64,000 bases of DNA from the NCBI RefSeq assembly GCF_002934545.1, contig NZ_PTJA01000003.1, positions 434,001 through 498,000 on the forward strand, in the 5' to 3' direction. The position numbers and the translations under genes are program-made. The notes beneath the pieces were generated by a model. The model was given only the letters and a program-made list of their open reading frames with translations. It searched no databases and was not told the origin of the DNA. The stretch is from Lacrimispora xylanisolvens (GTDB lineage Bacteria > Bacillota > Clostridia > Lachnospirales > Lachnospiraceae). Shown piece by piece: positions 27,500-35,896 of the stretch; the stretch's first letter is position 1; each line of letters begins with the position of its first letter.

Positions 27500-28891
27500 T
27501 TATTGATACACTAATGTTTTAATCACAACGGGGACTGCGCTTCCAACCGGTGATCCGATATCTATGTAATCACCGGCTTCAAACTGGATCTGATCCAGGC
27601 AGATAACCGGTTTGCTGCACGTTGTATGAATCCGGATCATCTGACTCAGTGCTTTTGCAAAGTCTTCTTTTAAAAGCACAATTACAGGACTTTTTAATCC
27701 CTCATAAAGTCTGGCAATCTGATCTGCAAGAAGTTTAAGTTCTCCGTATCCGGGACTTTTTTTCCCCTTTATACTCACTGCAAGAACCTCATCCCCGTAA
27801 AGCTCCATAAGAGGTCTGGTACTTCTGAATACATCATCCCACTGGCTGGCAGCTGCCGGGCATTTTACTATGGGAATATTTCGCATAGGTAAAATAGAAG
27901 GTTCAACACCTACCGTACTTCCGCTGACGGACAGAGAGTGGCTTCCTGCTCCGATAACAGTTGCCCTTATTTTTTCCTCTGGAATGATAAGTCTGCTCTT
28001 ATAGGGGGCAAGAGCCTGAGTAATTTTACTTCCAAGTAAAGGACCGATGTCTCCATACTGAAACCATTCTGCCTGGTCTTTCCTTTCGTTTGATGATCCC
28101 ACGTATTCGCCCACTCCACCGGATATGGATATGAAATCAAGATTCTCCGGAATGGTGAAATCTGTGATGTATAGCGGGAGAGTATCCTCATTCATTTCAC
28201 GTAATCCCAGTGCCTGAAGGCAGCTGTCTGCCAGATAAGTGCAAAAACGTTCCAGCACTTTGATATCAGCAGTTTCCCCCTGTCTGATTGCCAGCTTATG
28301 ACTGGTAATTATATGGAGAATCCGGTCTGAAATATAGGTTACGTTGCCAGTATCATCCAGTTTAATCAGCCGTCCCCCAATGTCCATTGCAAAGGAATCT
28401 GTACAGATACCACTGTCAAATACAGCCGCATTTAAGGTTCCCCCGCCGATATCCAGGTTAATGATTCTTCTGCTCTTTCTTTTTGATTCTTCGCTGATTC
28501 CGGCTCCCCTTCCGGCTAAAACCGCTTCCAGCCTTGGGCCTGCGGTAGCAACAACAAAATCACCCAGGTACTCTGATAACCAGATGTTTACCTGCCGGGC
28601 ATTTTCCTTTCTGGCTGTTTCCCCCGTAATGATAACGGCCCCGGTTTCTATGTTCTCTTTATCAATTCCACTTTCTTTCATAGCCGCCTTTACCCGTTTC
28701 CGGATCTGTTCAAAATCTATGGTATCTTTTGAAACAAGTGGTGTGAAGATAACCGGACTTCGATAGATAACCTCAGTCTCTTCGATTTTTGTCGTTGGAA
28801 GAAGGGAAGACCCCAGTCTGGTTGAGATCTTAATATTACTGATAATAATTTCCGTTGTACTGGTTCCTATATCCACGCCAATACTGTACAA
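27500..28891 (-). CDS. eutA: Ethanolamine ammonia-lyase reactivating protein EutA
   Basis: ATPase of the actin/Hsp70-like fold that removes damaged cobalamin from ethanolamine ammonia-lyase, 463 residues. The phosphate-1 loop is VDIGTSTTE near the start, the second is LDIGGGTLNAAVF, and the ISGGVGEY segment is also typical of EutA. It is the first gene of the operon. The start is TTG, nine bases after GGAGG; no in-frame ATG is closer. Its presence supports a working B12-dependent lyase. Confidence 0.92.
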   Translation of the reverse strand: MYSIGVDIGTSTTEIIISNIKISTRLGSSLLPTTKIEETEVIYRSPVIFTPLVSKDTIDFEQIRKRVKAAMKESGIDKENIETGAVIITGETARKENARQVNIWLSEYLGDFVVATAGPRLEAVLAGRGAGISEESKRKSRRIINLDIGGGTLNAAVFDSGICTDSFAMDIGGRLIKLDDTGNVTYISDRILHIITSHKLAIRQGETADIKVLERFCTYLADSCLQALGLREMNEDTLPLYITDFTIPENLDFISISGGVGEYVGSSNERKDQAEWFQYGDIGPLLGSKITQALAPYKSRLIIPEEKIRATVIGAGSHSLSVSGSTVGVEPSILPMRNIPIVKCPAAASQWDDVFRSTRPLMELYGDEVLAVSIKGKKSPGYGELKLLADQIARLYEGLKSPVIVLLKEDFAKALSQMIRIHTTCSKPVICLDQIQFEAGDYIDIGSPVGSAVPVVIKTLVYQ

Positions 28892-28937
28892 CCATATATA
28901 CCTCCTTCCGGCAGCTTCATGAAACGTACGAACAAAT

Positions 28938-28984
28938 AAAAAAGACGAAGGGAATTTCCTTGCAGGAAACGTCTTCGTCTTTCA
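28938..28984 (-). terminator. Intrinsic terminator in the eutA leader (attenuator)
   Basis: Read on the minus strand, AAAGACGAAG pairs with CTTCGTCTTT around an inner TTTCC/GGAAA hairpin and ends in T6. It lies between the eut promoter and eutA, so read-through must be controlled. In known eut loci an ANTAR-domain regulator does this job; no eutV or eutW is in the window. Confidence 0.75.
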
Positions 28985-29016
28985 TATTTCGTATGAAGTT
29001 TTTTATATTAACAATT

Positions 29017-29045
29017 AATATAAGGACTTTGTATTCATTTGTCAA
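29017..29045 (-). promoter_or_regulatory. Promoter of the eut operon
   Basis: On the minus strand a perfect TTGACA (29040-29045) is followed by a 17-base spacer and TATATT (29017-29022). Transcription would start near 29010 and run directly into the leader terminator. The 329-base gap 28892-29220 holds this, the attenuator and the divergent kinase promoter; no gene is seen. Confidence 0.75.
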
Positions 29046-29103
29046 CAGATAAATGAAAAAGTTTTTATATCGTTAGAATCTTAAGTGGGAAAGAAAAACA
29101 CAT

Positions 29104-29130
29104 TGTGCAATATGCACATGACATTTGTCA
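29104..29130. promoter_or_regulatory. Double palindrome upstream of kinase operon (operator)
   Basis: TGTGCA-ATA-TGCACA (29104-29118) is immediately followed by TGACA-TT-TGTCA (29119-29130). Both lie 70-95 bases upstream of the predicted start, as expected for an activator. The same two words recur before the importer gene at 32116. Confidence 0.55.
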
Positions 29131-29168
29131 TATAGATGAGCCGTATAGTGATATATGCATAAATATTA

Positions 29169-29196
29169 TTGACTTTCCTCCTGTGGTTGTTATGAT
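29169..29196 (+). promoter_or_regulatory. Promoter of kinase-aldolase-isomerase operon
   Basis: TTGACT (29169-29174), a 16-base spacer and TATGAT (29191-29196), with AAAGGGGG as ribosome binding site just before the ATG at 29221. Confidence 0.65.
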
Positions 29197-29220
29197 GAAG
29201 ACAGGAAAGGGGGTATTTAT

Positions 29221-30357
29221 ATGCCAGATGAGGCGGGAAATAAAAAAATAATTGTTGCCGGACACATTTCACTGGATATTACACCGGTCTTTAAAAGCAG
29301 TGACGGAAGGAAAATTTTAAAGTCCTTCCAGCCCGGTAAACTTTTAGAAGTGGGAAACGCCAACATATCCGGAGGCGGAGCGGTTTTTAACACAGGGCTT
29401 GGGCTGCATGCTCTGGGAGCAGATGTCCTTTTAATGGCAAACACAGGGGATGATGACTTTGGACAGATCCTAAAAGGAAAGATACAGAAAAGAGGGTGTG
29501 AAAGCTGTATTACGGTTATTCCCGGAGAGGATACATCCTACACAATTGTTCTGGCACCACAGGGGGTTGACCGGTTATTTCTTCATAATCCCGGTTGTAA
29601 TGACACCTTTGGCTTTGAACATGTGGATTTTAGTAAAGTGGCAAAAGCAGCTCATTTTCATTTTGGTTATCCAACATTGATGAAACGGTTTTTCCAGAAT
29701 GATGGGCAGGAATTAAAAGCGCTTTTTTGCCGCATCAAAGAGCTTGGACTAACCACTTCGCTGGATCTGGCGGCGGTGGATCCGGATTCGGAAGCTGCAT
29801 CCTGCTGCTGGGACCGGATTTTTGATTCCGTGCTTCCCTATGTGGATTTTTTTGTACCCAGTATCGAAGAACTGGGGTTTTTGTTAAACCGCCCCCTCTA
29901 TGAGAAATGGCAGGAAATTGCTGACGGCGATGATATTACCTCCATTCTCTCTTTAAAGAAAGATGTGGAAACCATTGCAGACCAGGCCCTGCAGCTGGGC
30001 GCAAAGGCAGTTCTTTTAAAATGCGGTGCATCCGGAATGTTCTTAAAGACAGCTTCAAAACAGGCATTTGCTGATGGCCCGGATATCTTAAAAGGCTGGG
30101 CAGATATTTCTTACTTCCAGAACAGCTTTCTGCCAGACCGGATTCTTTCTGCCACCGGAGCCGGAGATACCAGTATTGCCGCATTTATTAAAGCCATGCT
30201 GGAGAGACGTTCTCCAGAAGAATGTGTGAAACTTGCGGCGGCAACAGGTGCTTCCTGTGTGACTGCTTATGATACAGTAAGCGGGCTGCTGCCTTTCAGA
30301 ACATTAGAGGAAAAAATCAATAACGGGTGGGAAGAACAGATACGAATCCTGCCATAA
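29221..30357 (+). CDS. PfkB-family sugar kinase
   Basis: The protein has 378 residues of the ribokinase/PfkB family. The N-terminal glycine-rich motif SGGGAVFNTGLGLHALG binds the sugar. The C-terminal signature ATGAGDTSIAAF contains the catalytic base D316 and the anion hole. The length is slightly above the family norm because of an insertion around 230-290. The next genes are a class II ketose-bisphosphate aldolase and a lyxose-isomerase-like protein, so the substrate is probably a ketose (for example D-xylulose or D-fructose) phosphorylated for aldol cleavage. The exact sugar is not readable. Confidence 0.82.
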   Translation: MPDEAGNKKIIVAGHISLDITPVFKSSDGRKILKSFQPGKLLEVGNANISGGGAVFNTGLGLHALGADVLLMANTGDDDFGQILKGKIQKRGCESCITVIPGEDTSYTIVLAPQGVDRLFLHNPGCNDTFGFEHVDFSKVAKAAHFHFGYPTLMKRFFQNDGQELKALFCRIKELGLTTSLDLAAVDPDSEAASCCWDRIFDSVLPYVDFFVPSIEELGFLLNRPLYEKWQEIADGDDITSILSLKKDVETIADQALQLGAKAVLLKCGASGMFLKTASKQAFADGPDILKGWADISYFQNSFLPDRILSATGAGDTSIAAFIKAMLERRSPEECVKLAAATGASCVTAYDTVSGLLPFRTLEEKINNGWEEQIRILP

Positions 30358-30377
30358 ATAAAAAGGAGGAATTACAT

Positions 30378-31250
30378 ATGCTTGTTACCATGAAATCAAT
30401 TCTCAACCTGGCAGAAGCCAGAAACATCGCGGTAGGTGCCTTTAATATCACTTCTCTGGAAGGAATCCAGGCAGTATTAGGAGCCGCGGAGGAGACGGGA
30501 CAGCCGGTCATTTTACAGTTTGCACCTGTCCATGAAACAATTATCCCCCTTACCGTAATGGGCCCCATTATGGTTATGATGGCAGAACATGCTGCCGTCC
30601 CCGTAGCAGTACACTTAGATCACGGAGATGATTTTAAGAAGTTAAAACAGGCCCTGGACATGGGATTCACCTCCATTATGTACGATGGTTCCGCCCTGTC
30701 TTTTGAGGAAAATGCAGCAGGTACTCAGATTGCAGTAGAACTTGCGGCTGCATATGGAGCTTCCGTTGAAGGCGAAATCGGTGCAATGGGCAGAGAAGAA
30801 TTCAAAAGCGTGGGAGAAGACGAGGGAAATGAAGCGGCGGAAAGCTGCTACACAGATCCCGATCAGGCGGAAGCATTTACTTCGCTTACCGGAATTGACG
30901 CATTGGCCTGTTCCTTTGGCACTGTACACGGACTCTATTTAAAAAAGCCCAATCTGGACCTTGACAGAATCAGCCGGATTCGGGACAAAGTGGCTCTCCC
31001 CATTGTCATGCACGGAGGTTCCGGAATCAGCGATGAAGATTTTTATCAGTGCATCAAACGTGGGGTCCGTAAGATTAATTATTATACCTATCTGGCAAAA
31101 GCCGGCGGCATGTTTGTGAAAGAAAAAGCCGCTAAGGCTGAGGATGTGGTTTTTTACCATGATGTGACCCTTTGGGGAGTGGAGGCGATGAAAAAAGACG
31201 TGCTTCATACCATTAAAGTATTTTCTGGTATGGAACAGAAAGAGAGCTAA
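30378..31250 (+). CDS. Class II ketose-bisphosphate aldolase
   Basis: Zinc-dependent aldolase, 290 residues, of the FbaA/GatY/KbaY family, which cleaves ketose (bis)phosphates to dihydroxyacetone phosphate and an aldehyde. The catalytic Asp D81 and a zinc ligand H82 lie in HLDHGDD. Further zinc and phosphate-binding motifs are EGEIGAMG, the CSFGTVHG segment and HGGSGISDEDF. The frame is open upstream into the kinase end, but AAAAGGAGGA fits the ATG at 30378. It sits 20 bases after the kinase and likely acts on its product. Confidence 0.88.
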   Translation: MLVTMKSILNLAEARNIAVGAFNITSLEGIQAVLGAAEETGQPVILQFAPVHETIIPLTVMGPIMVMMAEHAAVPVAVHLDHGDDFKKLKQALDMGFTSIMYDGSALSFEENAAGTQIAVELAAAYGASVEGEIGAMGREEFKSVGEDEGNEAAESCYTDPDQAEAFTSLTGIDALACSFGTVHGLYLKKPNLDLDRISRIRDKVALPIVMHGGSGISDEDFYQCIKRGVRKINYYTYLAKAGGMFVKEKAAKAEDVVFYHDVTLWGVEAMKKDVLHTIKVFSGMEQKES

Positions 31251-31255
31251 ATGCG

Positions 31256-31936
31256 ATGAAACGTTCTGAAATTAACAAAGCCTTAAAGGATATGGAACAG
31301 ATGATTCAGATATGTGGATTTTCCCTTCCGCCTTTTTGCGGCTTCACTCCTGAGGAATGGAAGAAAAAAGGACATGAATACGATGAAATCCGTGACAATA
31401 TGCTTGGCTGGGATATTACGGATTTCGGACTGGGGGATTTTGACCAGACCGGTTTTTCACTGATTACTCTTCGAAATGGGAATGTAAAGCAAAAGAAATA
31501 TACAAAAACCTATGCAGAAAAGCTGCTCTTCTTAAAAGAAGGACAGTCAGCTGCCATGCATTTTCACTGGACTAAAATGGAGGACATTATAAACAGAGGG
31601 GGAGGCAACGTGCAGATCCGTGTTTACGAGTCCGGCCCAGACGGCGGTTTTTCTGATTCTGACGTAACAGTTAACAGGGATGGAAGAACTTATATGGTTC
31701 CTGCCGGAACCGTGGTAACACTCCACCCTGGGGAAAGCATTACCATTTATCCTTATCTCTACCATGACTTTCATGTGGAGCCCCATTCTGGTCCGGTGCT
31801 GCTTGGTGAAGTATCCATGTGCAACGATGATCAGGAAGACAATCGATTTTACCAGCCAATCGGACGCTTCCCCAAAATAGAGGAAGACGAGCCCCCTTAC
31901 CGCCTCCTTTGCAACGAGTACCCCAAGGCAGAGTAA
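31256..31936 (+). CDS. D-lyxose ketol-isomerase-like cupin
   Basis: The protein has 226 residues and resembles the D-lyxose isomerase family (YdaE-like cupins), metal enzymes that convert D-lyxose to D-xylulose and often D-mannose to D-fructose. The metal ligands are visible as H102, H104 and E109 (HFHWTKMED) and a late His at 170 or 173 (YLYHDFH). K83 in the KKYTKTY segment is also conserved. The gene starts five bases after the aldolase. It would provide the ketose for the PfkB kinase, giving the order isomerase, kinase, aldolase. Confidence 0.82.
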   Translation: MKRSEINKALKDMEQMIQICGFSLPPFCGFTPEEWKKKGHEYDEIRDNMLGWDITDFGLGDFDQTGFSLITLRNGNVKQKKYTKTYAEKLLFLKEGQSAAMHFHWTKMEDIINRGGGNVQIRVYESGPDGGFSDSDVTVNRDGRTYMVPAGTVVTLHPGESITIYPYLYHDFHVEPHSGPVLLGEVSMCNDDQEDNRFYQPIGRFPKIEEDEPPYRLLCNEYPKAE

Positions 31937-32000
31937 TTGTGCAAAGTGATGAAAATTCAGCCATGGGAAATCCAGATTTACTTAATACAGCATATTAAAT

Positions 32001-32066
32001 ATGACAAATGTAATGAAAAACTAATTACATTGTGCACATGTTTTAAAATCACCAGAGTGATATGAT
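32001..32066 (+). promoter_or_regulatory. Importer promoter with shared operator words
   Basis: ATGACAAATGT (32001-32011) and ATTGTGCACATG (32029-32040, containing the palindrome TGTGCACA) precede a TATGAT -10 at 32061-32066. There is no good -35, so the site centred about 38 bases upstream of the start could be a class II activator site. A further ATTGTGCAAAG lies at 31936-31946. Confidence 0.5.
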
Positions 32067-32115
32067 ATTTATGTAGCATATCACACAATTATATAATGTA
32101 TAAGGAGGATTTACC

Positions 32116-33222
32116 ATGAAAAAAAGCACAAAAAAGCTTGCCGCAATTCTGATGTGCGCAGCTCTTGCCGGAATGTCTATGGCAGGCTGCAGCAATGGGG
32201 AACCAGAAACAAAGGCGCCTGAAACAACAAAAGCAGCGGAAACTACAAAAGCGGAAACAAAGGCTGAAACAAAAGCTGAAGAAAAAACAGAAACCAAAGC
32301 TGCGGTAAAATCAGAATCATCTGTAAACATGGCAGACGCAAATGTAAAAAAGAAAGATCCAAGTAAGCATTATAAATTCGGATATACCTGTATGGACGGT
32401 ACCAATCCATTCTTTGTAACAATCGAAAAGACCATGCGGGAAATGATTGAAGCCCAGGGAGACGAACTGGTTTCAGTTGATCCGGCCAATGATGTAACGC
32501 TTCAGATCACCCAGGTTGAGGATTTGGTCTCACAGAAAATTGATGCCATGTTTATGAATCCGGCAGAAGCAGAAGGAATCCTTCCTGCTCTGGATCAGTT
32601 AAAAGAAGCAAAGATACCAACGGTAGGCTTTGATACAGAAGTAGCTGATATGTCCTATCTGATTTCTTACACCGGATCTGATAACTATAATGCAGGTTTC
32701 GTATGCGGAGAAGATTTAGTAAAGAAATGTCCAAATGGCGGAGATATCATTGTTCTTGATTCCCCAACCATGAATTCCGTAACAGACAGAACAAACGGAT
32801 TTTTGGATGCCATTAAAAACCACAATTTCAATATTGTTGCCCAGCAGGATGCAAAGGGAAATTTAGAGGTCTCCATGGGAATTGCAGAAGATTTACTTCA
32901 GGCTCATGGGAATGTAGTTGCCATCTTCGGCGGAAATGATCCCACCGCACTGGGCGCACTGGCAGCTGCTAACGCTGCAGGAATCAAGGACTGCAAAATC
33001 TATGGTGTGGACGGTTCTCCTGATATTAAGGCAGAAATGGCTTCCGGCACTTCCCTCATTGAAGGAAGCGGCGCTCAGTCACCAGTTAAAATTGCTCAGT
33101 CTGCAGTTAACATTATGTACTCCTACTTAAACGGGGAAGAAGTCGCTGACCGGTATCCCGTGGAAACATTCCTCATTACATCAGAGAATGTAAAGGATTA
33201 TGGCACAGACGGCTGGCAGTAA
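32116..33222 (+). CDS. Sugar ABC transporter substrate-binding lipoprotein (ribose type)
   Basis: The protein has 368 residues. A lipoprotein signal peptide (lipobox with Cys near residue 25, SMAGCSN) leads into a Thr/Lys/Glu/Ala-rich linker (about 30-65) that holds the domain off the membrane. A type 1 periplasmic binding fold follows, with NPFF near the start and GGNDPTALGALAA and YGVDGSPD in the second lobe. It is followed by ribose-type ATPase and permease genes. The sugar is presumably the substrate of the kinase/aldolase/isomerase pathway upstream. A paralogue encoded at 35897 shares the GGNDPTALGALAA motif and the D-G-W-Q end. Confidence 0.88.
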   Translation: MKKSTKKLAAILMCAALAGMSMAGCSNGEPETKAPETTKAAETTKAETKAETKAEEKTETKAAVKSESSVNMADANVKKKDPSKHYKFGYTCMDGTNPFFVTIEKTMREMIEAQGDELVSVDPANDVTLQITQVEDLVSQKIDAMFMNPAEAEGILPALDQLKEAKIPTVGFDTEVADMSYLISYTGSDNYNAGFVCGEDLVKKCPNGGDIIVLDSPTMNSVTDRTNGFLDAIKNHNFNIVAQQDAKGNLEVSMGIAEDLLQAHGNVVAIFGGNDPTALGALAAANAAGIKDCKIYGVDGSPDIKAEMASGTSLIEGSGAQSPVKIAQSAVNIMYSYLNGEEVADRYPVETFLITSENVKDYGTDGWQ

Positions 33223-33234
33223 ATACAGATAAGA

Positions 33235-33291
33235 GGAACTATGCCTCCTGGAACAAGCGTGTTACATGCACCGGGAGGCGGTACCTTTTTT
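33235..33291 (+). terminator. Partial terminator between binding protein and ATPase genes
   Basis: GCCTCCTGG and CCGGGAGGC form a stem, extended by GG/CC pairs, and T6 follows a few bases later. Such elements keep binding-protein mRNA in excess over membrane components. Confidence 0.65.
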
Positions 33292-33335
33292 CCAGACTGA
33301 CGTCATAAATGGATAACGAACAGGCAGGTGAATAT

Positions 33336-34823
33336 ATGAGTGAAAAAATTCTGCTTCAAATGAAAAATATACACAAATCCTTCCCAGGAGTCAATGCATT
33401 GCAGGGAGTGGATTTTGAACTGTTCCCAGGGGAGGTTCATGCCCTTCTTGGTGAAAACGGGGCTGGAAAATCCACGTTAATCAAGGTATTAGGCGGAATC
33501 TACATTGCAGAAGAGGGAGAAATTTTCATTGAAGGACAGAACGTGGTCATTGACGGAGTAAATGCTTCTCATGCCAATGGAATTTCCATCATCCATCAGG
33601 AACTGGTACTGGTCCCTCATATGACCGTGGCAGAAAATATCTTCCTTGGACGGGAACCTGGAAAAGGCGGTTTTATAGATCATGAAACAATGGAACGGGA
33701 AGCAGGAACGCTCTTAGATGATTATCATATGAGCATCTCTCCGGGAGCCTTTGTCAAGGATTTAACCATTGCCCAGCAGCAGATGGTGGAAATCGTAAAA
33801 GCCATTTCCTACCGTTCCAAGATACTTGTCATGGATGAACCAACCTCCTCCATATCGGATAAAGAGGTGGAATTCCTGTTTCAGACCATGCGTATACTGA
33901 CCCAGAAAGGGGTAGGAATTATATATATTTCCCATAAAATGGATGAGTTAGAGCAGATCTGCGACCGGGTGACTGTTTTAAGGGACGGCACCTATGTAGG
34001 AACAAAAGTTGTGAAGGACACTTCAAGAGACCAGTTAATCTCCATGATGGTTGGGCGGGAACTGACAAAATATTATACCCGGGATTATAAAGAACCGGGT
34101 GATGTTGTATTAAAATGTGAAAACATAACAGACGGCAAGATGGTAAAGGGCGCCAGCTTTGAACTGCGTCAGGGAGAGATCATCGGCTTTGCCGGATTAG
34201 TGGGAGCAGGCAGAAGTGAAACCATGAAATGTATTTTTGGGCTGACCCCATGTCTGTCCGGAGAAATCTATGTAAACGGAAAACCGGCAAAGATCAGATC
34301 ACCGTTAGATGCCATGAACTACAAAATAGCACTGGTGCCGGAGGACCGGAAGCAGGAAGGCCTTTATCCGGTACAGAGCGTACGCTTTAACTCTACAATA
34401 GAAGTGCTTCAATCTTTTATCAAAGGCATATTTGTCAATCAGAAAAAAGAAGAAGAAATAACCGGAAAATATATTGAAATGATGGATACGAAGACTCCAT
34501 CCCAGGAACAGCTGATTGGAAACTTATCCGGCGGAAACCAGCAGAAGGTCATGATCGGAAGATGGCTTGCCACCTCACCTGACATCCTGATTCTTGATGA
34601 GCCAACCAGAGGCGTGGATGTAGGGGCGAAATCTGAAATATATGCAACCATGAATGAGCTGGTCAAAGAGGGAATGTCAATTATCATGATTTCTTCCGAA
34701 CTGCCGGAAATTCTTAACATGAGCGACCGGGTATATGTCATGTGTGACGGTAGAACCACCGGCTGTTTCCACCATAGCGAAAACATAACCCAGGAACAGA
34801 TTATGAAGCTGGCAGCCAAGTAG
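33336..34823 (+). CDS. Sugar ABC transporter ATPase (RbsA/MglA type)
   Basis: Two ABC domains in 495 residues. Domain 1 has Walker A GENGAGKST and Walker B ILVMDEPTSS. Domain 2 has the degenerate Walker A usual for this class (GLVGAGRSE), signature NLSGGNQQK and an intact ILILDEPTRGVD. It powers import with the permease 18 bases downstream. An upstream in-frame ATG at 33309 has no ribosome binding site, while AGGCAGGTG fits 33336. Confidence 0.92.
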   Translation: MSEKILLQMKNIHKSFPGVNALQGVDFELFPGEVHALLGENGAGKSTLIKVLGGIYIAEEGEIFIEGQNVVIDGVNASHANGISIIHQELVLVPHMTVAENIFLGREPGKGGFIDHETMEREAGTLLDDYHMSISPGAFVKDLTIAQQQMVEIVKAISYRSKILVMDEPTSSISDKEVEFLFQTMRILTQKGVGIIYISHKMDELEQICDRVTVLRDGTYVGTKVVKDTSRDQLISMMVGRELTKYYTRDYKEPGDVVLKCENITDGKMVKGASFELRQGEIIGFAGLVGAGRSETMKCIFGLTPCLSGEIYVNGKPAKIRSPLDAMNYKIALVPEDRKQEGLYPVQSVRFNSTIEVLQSFIKGIFVNQKKEEEITGKYIEMMDTKTPSQEQLIGNLSGGNQQKVMIGRWLATSPDILILDEPTRGVDVGAKSEIYATMNELVKEGMSIIMISSELPEILNMSDRVYVMCDGRTTGCFHHSENITQEQIMKLAAK

Positions 34824-34841
34824 GAAAGAGGGAGAAATCAG

Positions 34842-35810
34842 ATGACAACAAGAATTCAAAAAAATGTAAAACAGTATTTAAAAGATAACATCGGAATTAT
34901 CGGTGCACTGCTGATTCTGTGTATTTTCCTGTCCATATTTCCAAAGACCAGCGGTGTGTTTCTGACACATAAAAATATATTTAATGTACTGAGGCAGATT
35001 TCTTCCAACTTATTTCTTGCATGCGGAATGACCATGGTAATTATTTTAGGAGGAATCGACCTTTCCGTAGGTTCCATTATAGCCCTGTCCGGCTGTGTGG
35101 CAGCAGGCTGTGTGGCACGTTACAATCTTCCCATATTTGCGGCCATATTAATCGGTATTCTCATCGGTACGGCAGTTGGTATGGCAAACGGCGTAGTAAT
35201 TTCCAAAACAACCATTCCGCCGTTTATTGTCACACTTGCCACCATGAATGTGGCGAAAGGTCTGGCTTACGTTTATACCGGCGGTTCTCCCGTAAGAGTC
35301 GTTACGAAGAAATGGCAGTTTCTTGGTGCCGGCTACATCGGAGGAGTTCCCACCCCTGTTATAATCCTGGTATTTGTATTAATCATTACTGCAGTTATTA
35401 TGAATAAGACAAAGCTGGGACGCCACATCTATGCAGTGGGAGGGAATTCCCAGGCAGCCAGATTCTCCGGAATCAGTACGGCAAGAGTAAAATTACTGGT
35501 ACATACCTATTCCGGACTTATGGCAGGTCTTGCAGGTGTTGTTCTTGCTTCCCGCATGTATTCCGGCCAGCCCACTGCAGGAGACGGAGCAGAAATGGAC
35601 GCCATTGCGGCAGTTGTGGTTGGAGGAACTTCCATGGCAGGCGGTTCCGGTAAAATCGGAGGCACCATTATCGGAGGACTGATCATTGGTGTATTAAACA
35701 ACGGACTGAATCTTCTGAATGTCAACTCATTCTGGCAGTATGTAGTAAAAGGGATTGTCATTCTATTGGCAGTATTTGTAGACTACCTGCGGAACAAGAA
35801 AAAGGGCTAG
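34842..35810 (+). CDS. Sugar ABC transporter permease (RbsC type)
   Basis: The protein has 322 residues with about eight to ten membrane helices, of the BPD-transp-2 family. The family motif GGIDLSVGS lies near residue 75, and the conserved loop VVGGTSMAGGSGKIGGT near residue 260 contacts the ATPase. It forms the importer channel, probably as a homodimer, with the products of 32116 and 33336. GAAAGAGGG precedes the ATG. Confidence 0.92.
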   Translation: MTTRIQKNVKQYLKDNIGIIGALLILCIFLSIFPKTSGVFLTHKNIFNVLRQISSNLFLACGMTMVIILGGIDLSVGSIIALSGCVAAGCVARYNLPIFAAILIGILIGTAVGMANGVVISKTTIPPFIVTLATMNVAKGLAYVYTGGSPVRVVTKKWQFLGAGYIGGVPTPVIILVFVLIITAVIMNKTKLGRHIYAVGGNSQAARFSGISTARVKLLVHTYSGLMAGLAGVVLASRMYSGQPTAGDGAEMDAIAAVVVGGTSMAGGSGKIGGTIIGGLIIGVLNNGLNLLNVNSFWQYVVKGIVILLAVFVDYLRNKKKG

Positions 35811-35827
35811 AATTCTGCTAAGAGCAG

Positions 35828-35862
35828 GGAGCGTTTCCTTAACAGTGAAACGCTTTTTGTGG
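35828..35862 (+). terminator. Terminator after RbsC-type permease
   Basis: AGCGTTTC and GAAACGCT form an eight-base-pair stem followed by TTTTTGT. The next promoter overlaps it. Confidence 0.8.
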
Positions 35863-35868
35863 TATAAT
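35839..35868 (+). promoter_or_regulatory. Promoter of sensor-module operon
   Basis: TTAACA (35839-35844), an 18-base spacer and a perfect TATAAT (35863-35868). The -35 lies in the terminator loop, so terminator and promoter are packed together. Confidence 0.55.
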
Positions 35869-35896
35869 AAATAAAAAAACACGGGGGTGTTTATAC

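Noticed and set aside
28938-29010. Classic ANTAR dual-hairpin in the eut leader
   Set aside because: Two small hairpins can be drawn, but their loops have five bases and do not show the expected A1/G4 hexaloop, so I only claim the terminator.
29221-31936. Sulfoquinovose degradation operon
   Set aside because: The isomerase, kinase and aldolase order is similar and GH31 includes sulfoquinovosidases, but no sulfolactaldehyde enzyme or sulfonate exporter is nearby and the isomerase resembles lyxose isomerases.
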